Below, in pieces: positions 44,575 through 55,925 of a DNA stretch of 64,000 nt; position 1 is the stretch's first letter; each line of letters opens with the position of its first letter. Both the position numbers and the translations under genes were made by a program. Where the stretch lies: NCBI GenBank assembly GCA_014529385.2, contig CM043970.1, forward strand, positions 46,302,779-46,366,778. Reading direction: 5' to 3'. Under the pieces are notes generated by a model that ran no database searches, was not told the DNA's origin, and was given only the letters and a program-made list of their open reading frames with translations. The DNA is from Adiantum capillus-veneris. Lineage: Eukaryota; Streptophyta; Polypodiopsida; Polypodiales; Pteridaceae.

Positions 44575-45460
44575 CTTTCAATCACCAACTTTGCAACAAG
44601 CTTTATGCCTTAGCTTGGCTATAGATGGTGTAAATCCATTTAGGCACCGATTAACATCTTGTAGTCTATGGCCAGTTGTCATGGTCAACAACAATATTCC
44701 ACCATGGCTAGCAACTAAGAAAGGAGATTTATTCTTAAACTTGATTGTGTCGGGTCAATAAAAAGTGAAGAATATGGATGTATGTCTTTAGCCCCTACTT
44801 GAAGAGTTATAATTGTTGTCAGACATAGAAGTCACATACATGAGCCAACATGCAAGTTGATAGAATGCAAACACTAGAGGCATTCTAATGTAGATGATGC
44901 ATGTCGATCCTGGTTTTGGAGAATGATGCTACCATGCAAAGAGGCGAGTCAGATTTTATTGAGGTTCAATCAACAAAAAGATGGATCGATCTTTGAGGAA
45001 CATTCGTGTTCCTCCTTAAGAATTGCGAACAAGTAGGCCATAATTTTTTTGTAGCCTCTTGCCATCAACTTCTCATGTGGAATGGTCTCTCTTTTGCATG
45101 TAATTTTCTATTCTAGAGGTTTACAACCAAGCTAATGGTATGTCATCAAAGTACATAACCTCCCAAAGTGCACGACTTTACAAGGGCTACAATCTTCTAA
45201 CACTAAAAACGTAGAGAAAAGTGCCAAGGAAAATACTCCTAAGAACTAAGGAGGAAACATAGACAAAAATGATGAAAAAAATGTAGGGACAAATACAAAG
45301 ATGAGCTAGAGGATGTAGAGATAGTAGTGAACGAGATGGAGGAGGTGTCTTTAGGGAGAGAGATCTTCATAGATATAAGGATTTATGCTGAGTTGTGATG
45401 AGATGAGAGAGAGTATGCTTAAAGTGCCAAAACATTGTATTTGAAACAGTAACCAACTAA
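44575..45460 (+). pseudogene. Family 2 CACTA transposase relic
   Basis: Plus-strand frames give LGLAIDGVNPF, SLWPVVMVNNNIPPWLATKK and MDVCL (TNP2), MSQHAS and RGILM shortly after, then GESDFIEVQSTKRWIDL and LLKNCEQV (DUF4216) from about 44940. The TNP2-to-DUF4216 distance is far too short, so DUF4218 and half of DUF4216 were deleted. The tail 45340-45440 (TTGTATTTGAAACAG region) matches the 3' sequence of the copies at 63.76-63.83 and 47.34-47.41 kb. Many stops; the oldest of the three family 2 copies. Confidence 0.75.
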
Positions 45461-45976
45461 ACATGAGTATGTTGAAGTTTAAGTTCAAGGTTTTGTTTAA
45501 GTAATAAGTTAAAATTGGAAATTGAGTGCAATTCAAAGCTGTGTTAGTTTTTTAGATTAAAGTAAAATGGTTTTCTACTTTAACATCACATGTTTATTAT
45601 ATGTAAGCTTAGCACTGTTCTTGCACTTTATTATAATTTCTTACTTTTTTTTCACATTCTTCATTGTTCACACATGGTCACATGTGAGGGATATGGCCAA
45701 GGGTCATGGAGGAATTTTTAGCATCTCTATCACCCACAAAGAACTCTACCCCACCTCAAGGTGTTGGCTCATCACACTTACCATCCCTATCCGCATCACA
45801 TGGCAATGGAGCTTCACATTGACCATAACATTAACCTTGTCACCTTAGTTTTTGCACTTCATAGCGACCATCACCTTCAAACTCTACATTCTCAAAGCGA
45901 TCACTCTGAGTCATTTGTCTCCACTAGGCACTCATGTGAGACATTGCAAGCCTACTAATCCTCTCATTGTGGAGAA
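45461..45976. other. No gene recognised
   Basis: AT-rich DNA, then more mixed sequence. ORFs 45567-45848 and 45852-46097 overlap in shadow frames and have no motif. Confidence 0.4.
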
Positions 45977-46281
45977 TGTTGATGTTGTGGTGGTGGCACT
46001 ACTGATGCTTCCACATTATCTCGCACCCAACCAACACCTATTCTTGCCCCCTTGTTTGGTGCTACTACATCTCCTACAAAATTTCCATCTACTTTGACTT
46101 TTGCTTGTGTTGAGCTATGCATAGTATCTCTATATATAGCACCCTGGTCCCCTCTATATAAACTCATCTCGTGTGATCAATTGACAGACTTTGGGGTTTG
46201 CTGATCGGGAGTCATCTTGCTCTCTCTCCCGTTCTGATCTCTCATCTCCATCTTCCTCCCTTGTCAATATGGTATTAGAGC
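45977..46281 (+). mobile_element. LTR-like segment with primer binding site
   Basis: TGGTATTAGAGC (46270-46281) is a one-mismatch initiator tRNA-Met PBS. Three bases upstream the sequence ends CTTGTCA, and TCTATATATAGC and CTCTATATAAAC (46128, 46155) lie at promoter distance. A TGTTGATG at 45977 is a possible LTR start. No partner LTR or pol follows: 46282-47090 holds only an unrecognised ORF (46637-46921, Glu/Gly/Pro-rich). Confidence 0.45.
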
Positions 46282-47086
46282 ATCATATTATAACAATTAG
46301 AAGTTCTTGCAAAACAGTATCAAAGATAAGTAATATGGTTTGTTTGTTTTAAGAGATCTTCTTATTTATCATTGAAGTTTCAAAAAGAATTGCTTCTAAA
46401 ACGATGGAATATGTTTTGGATTTTCTATCTAGCTATGACGTTGGGTCTATATAGTTTGACGAGCGTGGAAAACTAAGTAGCACATGCCATGAATCTAATA
46501 AACCGTAGGATTCAATGCAACATAATCCAGTGAGGCCTTACAGAAATCAGGTTTCTTCATTGGAGTCTGGGCCCCAAAGCGAGGAGTGTCGACTAGGGTG
46601 ACTCCCAAAGGAGTAGCTAGTGGTGTGTAGCTAGAAATGGCTGATAGCCGCACAAAACCTGGCGTACATGGAAATGTTGTGGCTGGTGTGGGGGCGGGCA
46701 AAGAAGGGGAAGATAAGGAGCCTCGTCAAACACGAGGTGGTGTCGAGGCATCAACGGCGGCATCCCCACAGCAACCACCATCGCCACCACTAGAGCGTCG
46801 GTGCCTAGAAGAGTGTGAAGATGGTCTCGTCAACACCAAAGCTTCGGAGTGTGATGAATGCTCTAAAACAGAGAGAGACTCTAAAGGAGTGGAACAACAT
46901 GATGGTTCTCTAGAGCGATGATGCTCCTCTTACCACCTCCTCTACTGGGGTGACAAAGAAGAAAGAAACTCATCATCATCCATACCTGCATTAAACACAT
47001 GAGCATTTAATCTTAATATTGAATGGAGAAGAAAATATGGACAAGTTATAATCTATACTATAGATAATAGGGGGAGGGGTTCCTAT

Positions 47087-47090
<4 letters not shown>
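46282..47090. other. Unassigned DNA with one odd ORF
   Basis: ORF 46637-46921 (94 codons) reads GNVVAGVGAGKEGEDKEPRQ then a Ser/Pro stretch and ends EQHDGSLER. Composition is host-like (GC-rich against its surroundings) but no domain is recognisable. It could be internal sequence of the LTR element beginning at 45977, or a captured fragment. Confidence 0.3.

Positions 47091-47122
<32 letters not shown>
47091..47122 (+). repeat. GA microsatellite
   Basis: About 16 GA units. Confidence 0.9.
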
Positions 47123-47126
<4 letters not shown>

Positions 47127-47459
47127 CATAAAGGGGGAGGGATTCTTGCGGACGAGGATTTCAAGCCGGTTTCAAATCTAAATCTAATCGAGTAGCGATG
47201 CATGCTTCCTACTTCTTCATTAGAAGAGCAAGATCTGCCTGCCCTTTGAGGACTCCTTCGGCTTGGAGTGGAAGCAATGAGATTAAACACAATTTAAATT
47301 TCTCAAGTATAGCATACAGACAAGACTGGACAAAAAGCCATGTGAATACAATATACATTATAAAACGAAGCAAAATTGTTCAAATACAATGTTTATGGCT
47401 TTAAGAGGTCTTTCTCTCATCCTCGCATAGCTTAGCATAACTCCCTATGTCTATATAGA

Positions 47460-47698
47460 GCTCTCCATTTAGGCAAATGTCCTCCGTTTCATTTTGTAGA
47501 TCCTCTGCATGCACCCCATAGAGAGTAGCAGCTTGTTGATGCACGTTTAGCGGCTTCTGACTGAGCATCCTCTCCGATCTCCTCCATTGATGCTCCTATG
47601 ATTGGCACATGGTAGCCCTCATACGTCCGTGCACTATGAGGGGCTACCTCTATGACGTACCATCAGTTTAATGCAGAATTTCTAGGATGAAATATCAC
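47460..47698 (-). pseudogene. Last transposase exon, family 2 minus copy
   Basis: Aligns base by base with 63508-63750 of the plus copy (shared TGATATTTCATCCTA start after a CAG acceptor, then a TACGTCATAGAGGTAGCCCC block). In the plus copy this exon encodes WWYVIEVAPRSARTYEGY, the end of DUF4216, and an Ala/Glu-rich tail. Several indels break the minus copy. Confidence 0.65.
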
Positions 47699-47782
47699 CT
47701 GCGAGAGCCACATAACTTACATGAGTGCTTCCAGCCACATAACTTCTAAAATTGGATGTTAAATATCTACAGATTTACTTGT

Positions 47783-48140
47783 TTACAATGCTCAGGTAGT
47801 ACGAAAGTGTCTCTTAGGTCGGTCCATTTTTTAGTTGAATCCACCTCAAGGAAACCAGACTCTGCTCTGTGCACAGTAGCATTGCAACCCTCCATGTTTA
47901 TCTTGAGCCATTGCACGTCGAGTAAGTCCACAAAAAATCCTCTATAGTTGATCCTCAAAATCTCTTGTAGCATGCAGAAGTAAGTGAGTTCCGCCACCAC
48001 AGGATCTGCATCAGAGGACCGTCGTCGACTAGACTGTTCAAATTTTGCCATGATTCCACAATCTTGTGTATAACGCTTTCTGTCGATCCATTCCGCTCTA
48101 AAACGTGGACCTTTACACCATGCTGTTGTCTATGACTTAT
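47783..48140 (-). pseudogene. DUF4216 exon, family 2 minus copy
   Basis: The frame has MAKFEQSSRRRSSDADPVVA, ELTYFCMLQEILRINYRGFF, VDLLDVQWLKINMEGCN and KKWTDLRDTFVLPEHCKQVN. Compared with the plus copy, YFGTLQEIL reads YFCMLQEIL. Intron borders (AG near 48142, GT near 47783) agree between the copies. Confidence 0.75.
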
Positions 48141-48213
48141 ACTACAACCAACAAAGATTATGAGTGGCCGTTCAAACATCTAGAAAGTTGCGAATTGTAC
48201 ATTGCAAACTTAC

Positions 48214-48462
48214 CTTGATCGTGCAACCCCAAGAGTACTCCCACTCCTCCTCAGTCACTCCTTCACCACAGTGTTGTGCGCTTTTCAATTGGTTGTGCAA
48301 CCATCTTAAGCTCATGAATGTTAGTAGGATCTCCAGACCCACCGGATAATGCATCCGTGGTCATCTTCCCCATCTCCACTCGATTCGTGCCCTTTGTCTC
48401 TCTTGCTTTGCATCCTCGTATTGTGAAATCCACTTTTGCATCACTGGATTGTGAAGCATGAA
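48214..48462 (-). pseudogene. DUF4218 end, family 2 minus copy
   Basis: Reads, across frames, HNPVMQKWISQYEDAKQERQ, TFMSLRWLHNQLKSAQHCGE and VTEEEWEYSWGCTIK, then a GT donor. The upstream part of DUF4218 is missing: intron-like sequence from 48550 joins straight to CTTCACAATCCAGTG near 48460. Confidence 0.7.
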
Positions 48463-48554
48463 AAATCAATATCCGCTTGTTTGAAGGCCGGCATGTATAC
48501 ACATGACAATAGATAAGCTTGAGAAAAACCAAGATTTATAGTATTTGAGTTTGA

Positions 48555-49054
48555 GTATAAATCACCTGAGCATTCTATTAGTTCGGGATAGTCATGCATG
48601 GTCCACATTAGAATGCCTCTAATCAAAGCATTCCGTCGACCTGTGTGTCGGCTCATATCCACCACTTCTATGCCAATCCACAATTTTTGTAGCTCTTCCA
48701 ATAGTGGAAGAAGATACACATCCATATTCTTCACTTTATATCGCCCCGGCACAATCAAGCTTAGAAACAGGTGCCCCTTCTTGGTAGTCAACCACGGGGG
48801 AATGTTGTAGTTGACGATGACAATGGGCCATACACTGTAATATGTTGACCTCTGACCAAATGGATTTACGCCATCCATAGCCATACCTATGCACAAATTT
48901 TGAGCTTCCCTGGCAAAATCCGGCCATGCATCGTCTATATGTTTCCAGGCTGCGCAATCTGCAAGAATCCATAGCACACCATCCTAAGATCTATTCTCCT
49001 CGTGCCATGATGCTAGGGAGGCCATGGACTTACATTCAAAGAGATGCTTGATGC
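48555..49054 (-). pseudogene. TNP2 second half, family 2 minus copy
   Basis: Starting at the insertion border, the frame gives ILADCAAWKHIDDAWPDFAR, NLCIGMAMDGVNPFGQRSTY, SVWPIVIVNYNIPPWLTTKK, FLSLIVPGRYKVKNMDVYLL, PLLEELQKLWIGIEVVDMSR and RGILMWTMHDYPELIECSGD. It extends about 50 residues further into TNP2 than the plus copy, which is cut after LEELQQL. TMHDYP is a TNP2 landmark. A stop near 48985 precedes ILADC. Confidence 0.8.
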
Positions 49055-51363
49055 TGATCGCCGTTTTTCAGCTCTCCATAATTGCCATAGTAAGTTACTC
49101 CACCCTACCAAATTCACCCAAACGCTATGGCTATCCCTACCATTTCACTGTACATAAGCGTGTGTGAGTTCGGGGGCTTTCCCATATCTTCTTAAAAACC
49201 CTCAGCTAGCTAGTCACTGAGCTAGTTGAGCCAAAAAAATAAAAAAATAAAAAAATAAAAGTATATTATGGCCTTTTTGTGTGTAAATATTTCATTGTAT
49301 ATATGGCCTAAATATAGGGATTTTTTATAATTATTTTGGTATTTTATTTAAATATTTCTACTTAGGTGTGTGTTTTATTAAACCTATGTACACCTTCTTT
49401 CATTCTCTTACACCATAATTATATTTTTTGCCAATATGTACATACTCCAACCTCATATTTTTCCTTTATACAAATCACTCCCACATTTTCACCCTCACCC
49501 TCGTGAAAACAAACAATTGATTTCTACTCATTGGTTACGTTTATTATATTATTTACTTGCATACCTTTTCCTCTTTCACCCAAAATAATTCAAGGAGGGA
49601 CCATATCATATGATTCCAATATCTTTCCATATCCATAACTCCTCCATATTTTTATTATTATTTTTACTCATTATTCTAACACCATGTGCTCATTGAGCTA
49701 AAGTCCATGAATAGTCCATACACTAGTCCCACCATGTATATATTTCTTTATTCACCAATAATCCTCCTCCATGCATGGGTCAAGGGCAACTTGGATGCTT
49801 TGTATTATAATATGACAAAGGAGGGGCTCACTCTTGGATGCATTGTACAAATTCAACAAAGGAGGGGGCCACTAAAAGACTTTTGCAGGCATAAAAACAG
49901 GCTTTTTGGTGAGAGTTTTGGCACCTATCTCCACTCCGAATTTGGAGCGGTGGTCAAAGGAGAAAATGTAGCCCACGCTCTGAATAATCACCTCAAATTT
50001 TTTCATGATTTTTAGAGCTACCAGCGGTGAGATATGATTTTTTGAGTGGACCCCAGTCTGCCCACTTTTCTCACAAGTAGCCCTTAGTCTTCTCTCACCC
50101 TTCCACACACCTACTCACTTTTACACATCCCTCCCTCTCCTTCCCTCACTCAAACCCGCAATTTCCATGGCTTCTCCCACCCTCTTTACCATTACCCTTC
50201 TCTCTCATCCCTATAGTTCTTTTATGAACCTCTACATACATACACCCTCTCCATGTCTCTCTCTATTGCTTCTATGTTACAATTTCATTTACCTCTCCTA
50301 AAAATATCTAAAATTCAGCATCTTAACCATGATAACTTCTGCAAATTGAGGATTTTTCATCAACAAATCCTCTTTTCAACGTGGTGGTCAACCGTGGTGG
50401 CGGCGTAAAGAAGCGAAGAAGAAGAAGAAGACCAGCGGTCATTTTTTCCACAATCTACACAAGGGTGAGTTCAAGCTTCTTCAAAGCTTCACCATCTCAA
50501 TGATTCTCTTTTAATTCACCCCTCTTCCTTCATCAAATCAACTCATCCTACCCATTGTAAATGTATCACTAACAATTCTAGTGATTATTACCACTAACAA
50601 CTAACTTCTCTTGTAAAAATGCACCCACACTATCAACATATGGAGTAGGCAACCGCACAAGTAAACCAAATTCACTCACTCCCATGGAAGTTTCTCTCCT
50701 TTCACCACATCAATAATTCTCTTACTTGAGCCCACATCCATGTGACTCAAGAGAAAAGAGAGACCCCATTCTCATTTGAAATTCATAAAAATTCATAATC
50801 CTTGATCTTTCCTAATAAAATTGATTAGGCTTAATCCTAATCAAGGCTTCTAAAACCTATAAATAGAACCCATTCCTCTTTGTAAAAGACATCACTATAC
50901 CATTGCATACTAGATTGAGCGTACCACACGCCAGTTCTATCTTGGTTGTAAAGAGAGAGTAAGCTTTCTATACACCATCACCTTGGTGCATAGAAAAGCT
51001 TGAGCTAGTTTGAGTGAGTGCGAGTAGAAGACATTCTTCCTACCATTGTTGTATTTGCCCCAACATCAATGAATTGGTAGTTTTGGGTGCAATTCATGTC
51101 CAAAGGCTCACGCTTCTCCTCCAATTTGGCTTGGCAAACTCATTCAGCTTCATAAGGTGACTTCTTTCATTGAAGATTGTTGTTTTGTTGCTTGTGATTC
51201 ATTGGCTATTGTTTGGCTACCATTGTAAGAGGGTGGATGGTGAGAGGGCTCCCATAACCCTAAGACAATGTGCTAGTGGTGCTATAACCAAATCTTGTCA
51301 CTTGATTCCACAAGCTCTAAGTTCCTTTTTGTGCAAAATATAAAGTTGAAGCTAAGTTGTACA

Positions 51364-51433
<70 letters not shown>

Positions 51434-51692
51434 TTTTAGTGTGTGAGAGTGTTCCATTGGTGTTAGGGTTAGTGTAAATTCCTTGCTTGTTTGTGGGTTG
51501 CTCTAACGATTCTCCTCTTTTGCGTCCTAGTTCGCTCTTAAACTAGGTGGTGCCCCTTGTGTAGTTGGGATTTGGCTGTGGGTTTGTTGTTTTGGTTTGT
51601 GTTGTGTTGTGCCCCAGCCCCATTGAGCAGCACGGGAGCCTTGAAGGGTGTCTAGAGGTTGCTCTTCTTGTTGCCCGCCCCGGACCGCCTCA
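49055..51692. mobile_element. Solo LTR inserted in a CACTA transposase
   Basis: A 2638-bp block starting TGATCGCC and ending CCGCCTCA is flanked by ATGC on both sides (49051-49054 and 51693-51696). The sister copy at 62.16 kb has one uninterrupted site there (inverse complement GCTTGATGCGAGGAAG), so the borders are exact. No gag or pol is present. CCTATAAATAGAACCC (about 50857) is a good TATA box on the plus strand, so the block is best read as a solo LTR in plus orientation. It contains (CT)32 at 51367-51430. Confidence 0.85.
51367..51430 (+). repeat. CT microsatellite
   Basis: 32 CT units, within the solo LTR. Confidence 0.95.
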
Positions 51693-51696
51693 ATGC

Positions 51697-51985
51697 GAGG
51701 AAGCAGAGCAAAATGTCGCAAAACCTTTTGTGGAATTTTTTGTCCATGGAGATCTACTCGATATCTCTCGAGAATCACATTTCGGACACTTCTCCATGTC
51801 TATGTATTTCCCTCTGAAAAGAATGCAGTCGTTAGGAAAAGCGTGAATCAAATTGTAATCCATCCCCAAGTTTTGGAAGATCTTTCTTACTTCCTCTCTG
51901 GAATCTGGCATCACATTATCAGCTGGCAGTATTTGCTCTTTGAGCAATCTACACAGCAAAAAATTACGGTTCACTTCTATAAGTA
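51697..51985 (-). pseudogene. TNP2 first half, family 2 minus copy
   Basis: The frame gives LLKEQILPADNVMPDSREEV, RKIFQNLGMDYNLIHAFPND, CILFRGKYIDMEKCPKCDSR and, in the next frame, VDLHGQKIPQKVLRHFALLP. ACPNDC of the plus copy is AFPNDC here, losing a Cys. The reading stops at the LTR insert after LLPRI. Confidence 0.8.
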
Positions 51986-52046
51986 ATCTATCAGATCATT
52001 ATACATCTAGAGTTTTTATTGAAGTAAACACATTGTAATAGATCAC

Positions 52047-52571
52047 CTAAAAAACGCTCTGACGCTAGTGTCACTCCATCCAAACTTTTCCTGCATGTTG
52101 AGAAGAACCGAGAGCGCCATCAATCAAGACACGCATATACAATGGCGTATCGGCTTCACTTTTCATATCATCATAGATAAGCCTTTTTGAATCCATGATT
52201 GTCTCAATAATTTCATTGATCTCGGGCTCAAACATAGCCTCGTTGGGAATGTGGTCTGCATGATCATCCTTCGAGCTGTCAGAGGCTACATCTTGTGGCC
52301 TCACGTATGCTGCTTGACCAAAGCGCCTGCGAACACGTCTATTGGGTTGCAAGATTGTTGTCTGTTGGCCAACGTCAGAGTCCGATGAGTTATAATTGGC
52401 AACAACTTGATCTATAATAGATGGATCAAACTCAAAAATTCACGAACGTGCTGCAAAGAAACACGTCTTGGCCATTGCACAATATGTTTGCAATGATTAC
52501 AAAGACATAAAGATCCTTGTTGAGAGATACGTGTTTCGGTTGGACGGCCCCACATCGTCGTCACTACTCAT
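52047..52571 (-). pseudogene. Transposase exon 1, family 2 minus copy
   Basis: ATG at 52571 opens MSSDDDVGPSNRNTYLSTR, then a TAA where the plus copy continues with CPCNQC. Later frames give QPNRRVRRRFGQAAYVRPQD and MFEPEINEIIETIMDSKRLI. The start is informative: the plus copy has the same residues but a small indel just after MSSDE, so this copy shows the likely true N-terminus. Confidence 0.75.
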
Positions 52572-52631
52572 AATGAATTTAAAAACCTTATAGCCTGGAC
52601 ATAAATTTAATCTTCTATTGACATCCTCCGT

Positions 52632-52635
<4 letters not shown>

Positions 52636-52718
<83 letters not shown>
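52636..52718 (+). repeat. CT microsatellite upstream of transposase
   Basis: About 41 CT units, 65 bp upstream of the ATG at 52571. The plus copy has a short GA tract (61199-61216) at the same place. Confidence 0.95.
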
Positions 52719-52721
<3 letters not shown>

Positions 52722-52739
52722 ATCACACTGGAAACTACC

Positions 52740-53050
52740 TTACATTCTCTAGTCATGTCTGATCCCAGCACACCTTGGTCTAGAGGTGCACGAAGATCAG
52801 AACCACTGGGTTATAATCTCGTCTTTATTGGTCAATGCATATATTTGTGGGTACGAGAAATCTACACACCCACGTCTACATGACAATGCATGTAGTGGAC
52901 AAAACCCCTTTGCCTCTTCTCTAGCTGTAGCAATTCACAACATCTTAACATCTCTTCACACTAGATCCTTGTTCGAGAGATTACTTAGAACATTACATGT
53001 TGGCCTCCGATTCGAGTATCATGCAGTTGAATACTTTCCAACTTAAGGTC
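52740..53050 (-). other. Conserved 5' leader of family 2 elements
   Basis: Matches 60930-61190 of the plus copy closely (shared ACCTTGGTCTAGAGGTGCAC, CTACACACCCACGTCTACAT). ORFs appear in the antisense direction in both copies, but this follows from DNA similarity. It is probably promoter and leader sequence of the transposase gene. Confidence 0.55.
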
Positions 53051-53099
53051 GCATCTGTAGAGAGGAAGAGAGAGATCACCCTTCGCCTAACTCTAATAT

Positions 53100-53810
53100 T
53101 TTTGTAATCCCAAAGGTAGACTTTAATGAAAAATTTAAATCCAAAATCTAATCTTAAATCTAACCTAATTGAACATATGGTGATTCTGAGCTAATTGAAC
53201 ATGGTTAGTGAGTGAGTTAATAGGTGTCATATTCTGATGGAAATATACATATTGTTGTATACCTAGTGTTTGCTCTTTGGGAAAAGCCTTGAGCTTAACT
53301 GGAACTCGCCCTTCATTAACATGCCCTAAAATCTAACCTAAATCTAAATCTAATCTAATCTTAAATCTAACATAAATCTAAATCTAATCTAGTCTTAAAC
53401 TCAACATAAACCTAAATCTAATCTAAGCTTAAATCTAACCTAAACCTAAATGTAATTTAACTTAAATCTAACATAAATCTAAATCTAATCTAATCTTAAA
53501 TCGAACCTAGCTAATCTTATCTTGCCCTAATCTTAAATCTAACATAAATCTAAATGTAATCTAATCTTAAACTCAATATAAACTTAAATCTAATCAGTCA
53601 AATCTAACTTAAACCTAAATGTAATGTAACTTAAATGAAATCTAACCTGATCTTAAGTCTAATTTAAATCTTAAGTCTGACCTACTTTTAAATTTAGCAT
53701 AAATTTTAAATATATGATAAATATAATCTAACCTAATCTTAGATCTTAATCTAACCTAATCTTAAATGTAATTTTGAATCTAACCTAACCCTAAATCTTA
53801 ATATAACATT
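53100..53810. repeat. TAAATCTAACCTAA array
   Basis: Dozens of imperfect TAAATCTAA and AATCTAACCTAA units. The plus copy has the same array type in inverse complement (GATTTAGGTTT, 60120-60215 and 60655-60905). Confidence 0.85.
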
Positions 53811-53835
53811 TCACTTCATATTTTCTCTACTTATT

Positions 53836-53838
<3 letters not shown>

Positions 53839-53888
<50 letters not shown>

Positions 53889-53981
53889 TTTTCTCCCCTT
53901 ACCTCTCTCTTTTCGTCTTCTCCCCCTCTCTCTCTCTCTCTTTTTTCTCTCTCTCTCTCCCCCTCTTTCTCTTTCTCTTTG

Positions 53982-54038
<57 letters not shown>
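53839..54038 (+). repeat. CT-rich array
   Basis: CT microsatellites (53839-53885 and about 53983-54038) joined by CT-rich sequence with TTTTCTC variants. ORFs in it are low-complexity. Confidence 0.9.
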
Positions 54039-54040
<2 letters not shown>

Positions 54041-54041
<1 letters not shown>

Positions 54042-55794
54042 GTAATTTTTTGTACATTCAATGTGTCTGTATCTGTTTGTAGCCACTAAATCTGAGATAA
54101 TAAGACATAATTAAATTTTTTACATTCAAAAGACAGCTAGTAATGGAACAAGGAATATATATGTACAAAAACAACTCAGTATTAAAATCATTTAAGTACA
54201 ATGTTTGTAGGAAAGAGATCCCCTTTCAGTATGCAGAAAGTAAAAGAACTTCCCAAGTCATCAGTGAGTGTTCCATCCAAAGTAGGGTAGCTTGCCAAAG
54301 TAGAAAAACCTTCCAAGATAAGATAGAGTCCTTACTTGCATCCATCCAAACAAGACAACAATTCAATTAGCCGTGGATGTGTTTTACAAGTATCAATAGA
54401 CCTTACCAGTTGTTATCCATGTCCATCTTACAAACTTTTTTAACCTTAACAAGCTTAGTGAAACATGTGTACAAAATGTTCTTCTTTTCCTTCTTACTTT
54501 TTAACAACCCAGGTTACTAACAAAAAGTATTATTCAGATTAGAACGCCACCACCCCTTCTAATCCAAGTGTCATAGTCCATTATCAGAATATCCTTCAAG
54601 ATTAATGAAATCTTACCATGGCAAAAAATTTATCTTTTTAAAGTTCAAAAAAGTATCAAGCTAGTTTATGTTTGTTTTAGGTTTAAACAAAGTTTAAGCA
54701 CATCATAGTATATGGAGTTCAAAATATTTTTCAGACTGTATCTCTTTATCAAATAAAACTCTAGCCAGAACAGAGCAAGTATCAATTTTTACATAAGAGG
54801 ATACTCTGCACCATAACATTCTTATGCCAATCCAAGGGGCACATACCATATAGCCAAAAGCAAAGAACTCTCCCATAGTGACTTACCTTAAAATGTAGAG
54901 GTTCTTTAGTAAAGAAAAAAAATCGTTACAAAGCAGCAGGTGCAACAGATTCATGGATTCATTTATTTATAGAATTTACCCCCGCCAGGCAAATGCAGCA
55001 GAAGTACACGATTTAACTAGTTAGTGAACTGGTACAACAAACGTATGTAGCTGGGCCAACAACCCCCACACACATAGTGTGCAAGAAGTCAAATCGGCAC
55101 ATCTTGTATTCACATTGCCCAGCCGATGGGTTATAGAAAGTGAACCATTAGTCCTGTTTATCAAATCCACTATACCTACTCATGAAATTCCCTCATTTTA
55201 AAGCGAGTAATGTAATGAACCAGAATAGCAGTGGTTAGTACCCGAGAAAAAAACACCCTATTCCAATTCGTAGACAGTAAGTGACTTTATGGTTTAAGCC
55301 AGTCAAGCAACATCAGTTTCCATTTAACTGTGGATGTAAGTGCCAATGTTTACCATCCTCCCTTAAAAAACCTTTCCACTGTTGAGTAAAAGAACAAAAC
55401 AAATTTTTCAAGAAAAGAAAAAGCCCTGCTGCGCATAATGAGAAAAAACCAGTAATCGACAGCCGAGAAACCCTTCCTAACTCAATTTTTCCTTTCCCAA
55501 TAGATGCAAGTGACAGATTATACCGACAAATTTTAGCAACATATTCCATGCTGAGTAAACCAATTATTCTTGAGTAATATATACACCATCTTCGCACAGT
55601 GCAAAGAAACGACAGTCATCGATAGCTGTAAAACCCAATCAAGAACCCAAGCAGTAAACTCCTAAGATAAAACAACCGCTACAAAGCTATTGACAAGCAT
55701 TAAACCAACTGTGTCAAAAAATAGCAGAATAATGCTTATTGTAAAAAAATTCCAACATAACTAGCAGCGAGGCAAATCTAGGGTAGAAAAGAAC
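54041..55794. other. No gene recognised; possible intron
   Basis: AT-rich and stop-rich. The longest minus-strand ORF (55313-55597) shows no motif. If the first exon proposed at 55795-55821 is real, this would be its first intron. Confidence 0.4.
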
Positions 55795-55925
55795 CTGAGA
55801 CACTTGAGTGGTGAGCTCCATAGCTTGTTTTGTGAAGCAGGCAGTAAGTCTTCTCAGACAAACAAAACAGAAAAACACAGGCTAAGTGAGGGGCAGAGGT
55901 GCGCCCTCACCTGTTTAAATAAAGG
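55795..55925 (-). promoter_or_regulatory. Candidate promoter, leader and first exon
   Basis: On the minus strand CCTTTATTTAAACAGG (55912-55927) is TATA-like; about 95 bases on, ATG at 55821 opens MELTTQVSQ and the ninth codon CAG is followed by GTTC, a possible splice donor. The leader is GC-richer than its surroundings. No second exon could be recognised, so this is only a weak gene-start candidate. Confidence 0.25.

Larger units (their letters stand above)
47335..54041 (-). mobile_element. Family 2 CACTA element, copy on minus strand
   Basis: Minus-strand transposase exons run from 52571 down to about 47460 and align with the plus-strand copy at 61.28-63.75 kb. A 2638-bp LTR insert (49055-51692) splits TNP2. 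Downstream, 47335-47410 matches the 3' sequence of the other copies. Upstream, 52740-53040 matches 60930-61190 and 53.1-54.0 kb carries TAAATCTAA and CT arrays like those of the plus copy. Neither terminus was located, so the limits are approximate. Confidence 0.7.

Noticed and set aside
47198-47404. Plus-strand ORF near the 3' end of the minus CACTA copy
   Set aside because: Antisense to element 3' sequence shared by three copies; no motif.
52786-53046. ORF similar to the minus-strand ORF at 60933-61145
   Set aside because: The likeness reflects DNA shared by two copies of one element leader; the ORFs are antisense to the transposase and lack a domain.
53811-54086. Arg-Glu repeat ORF
   Set aside because: Translation of the CT array.
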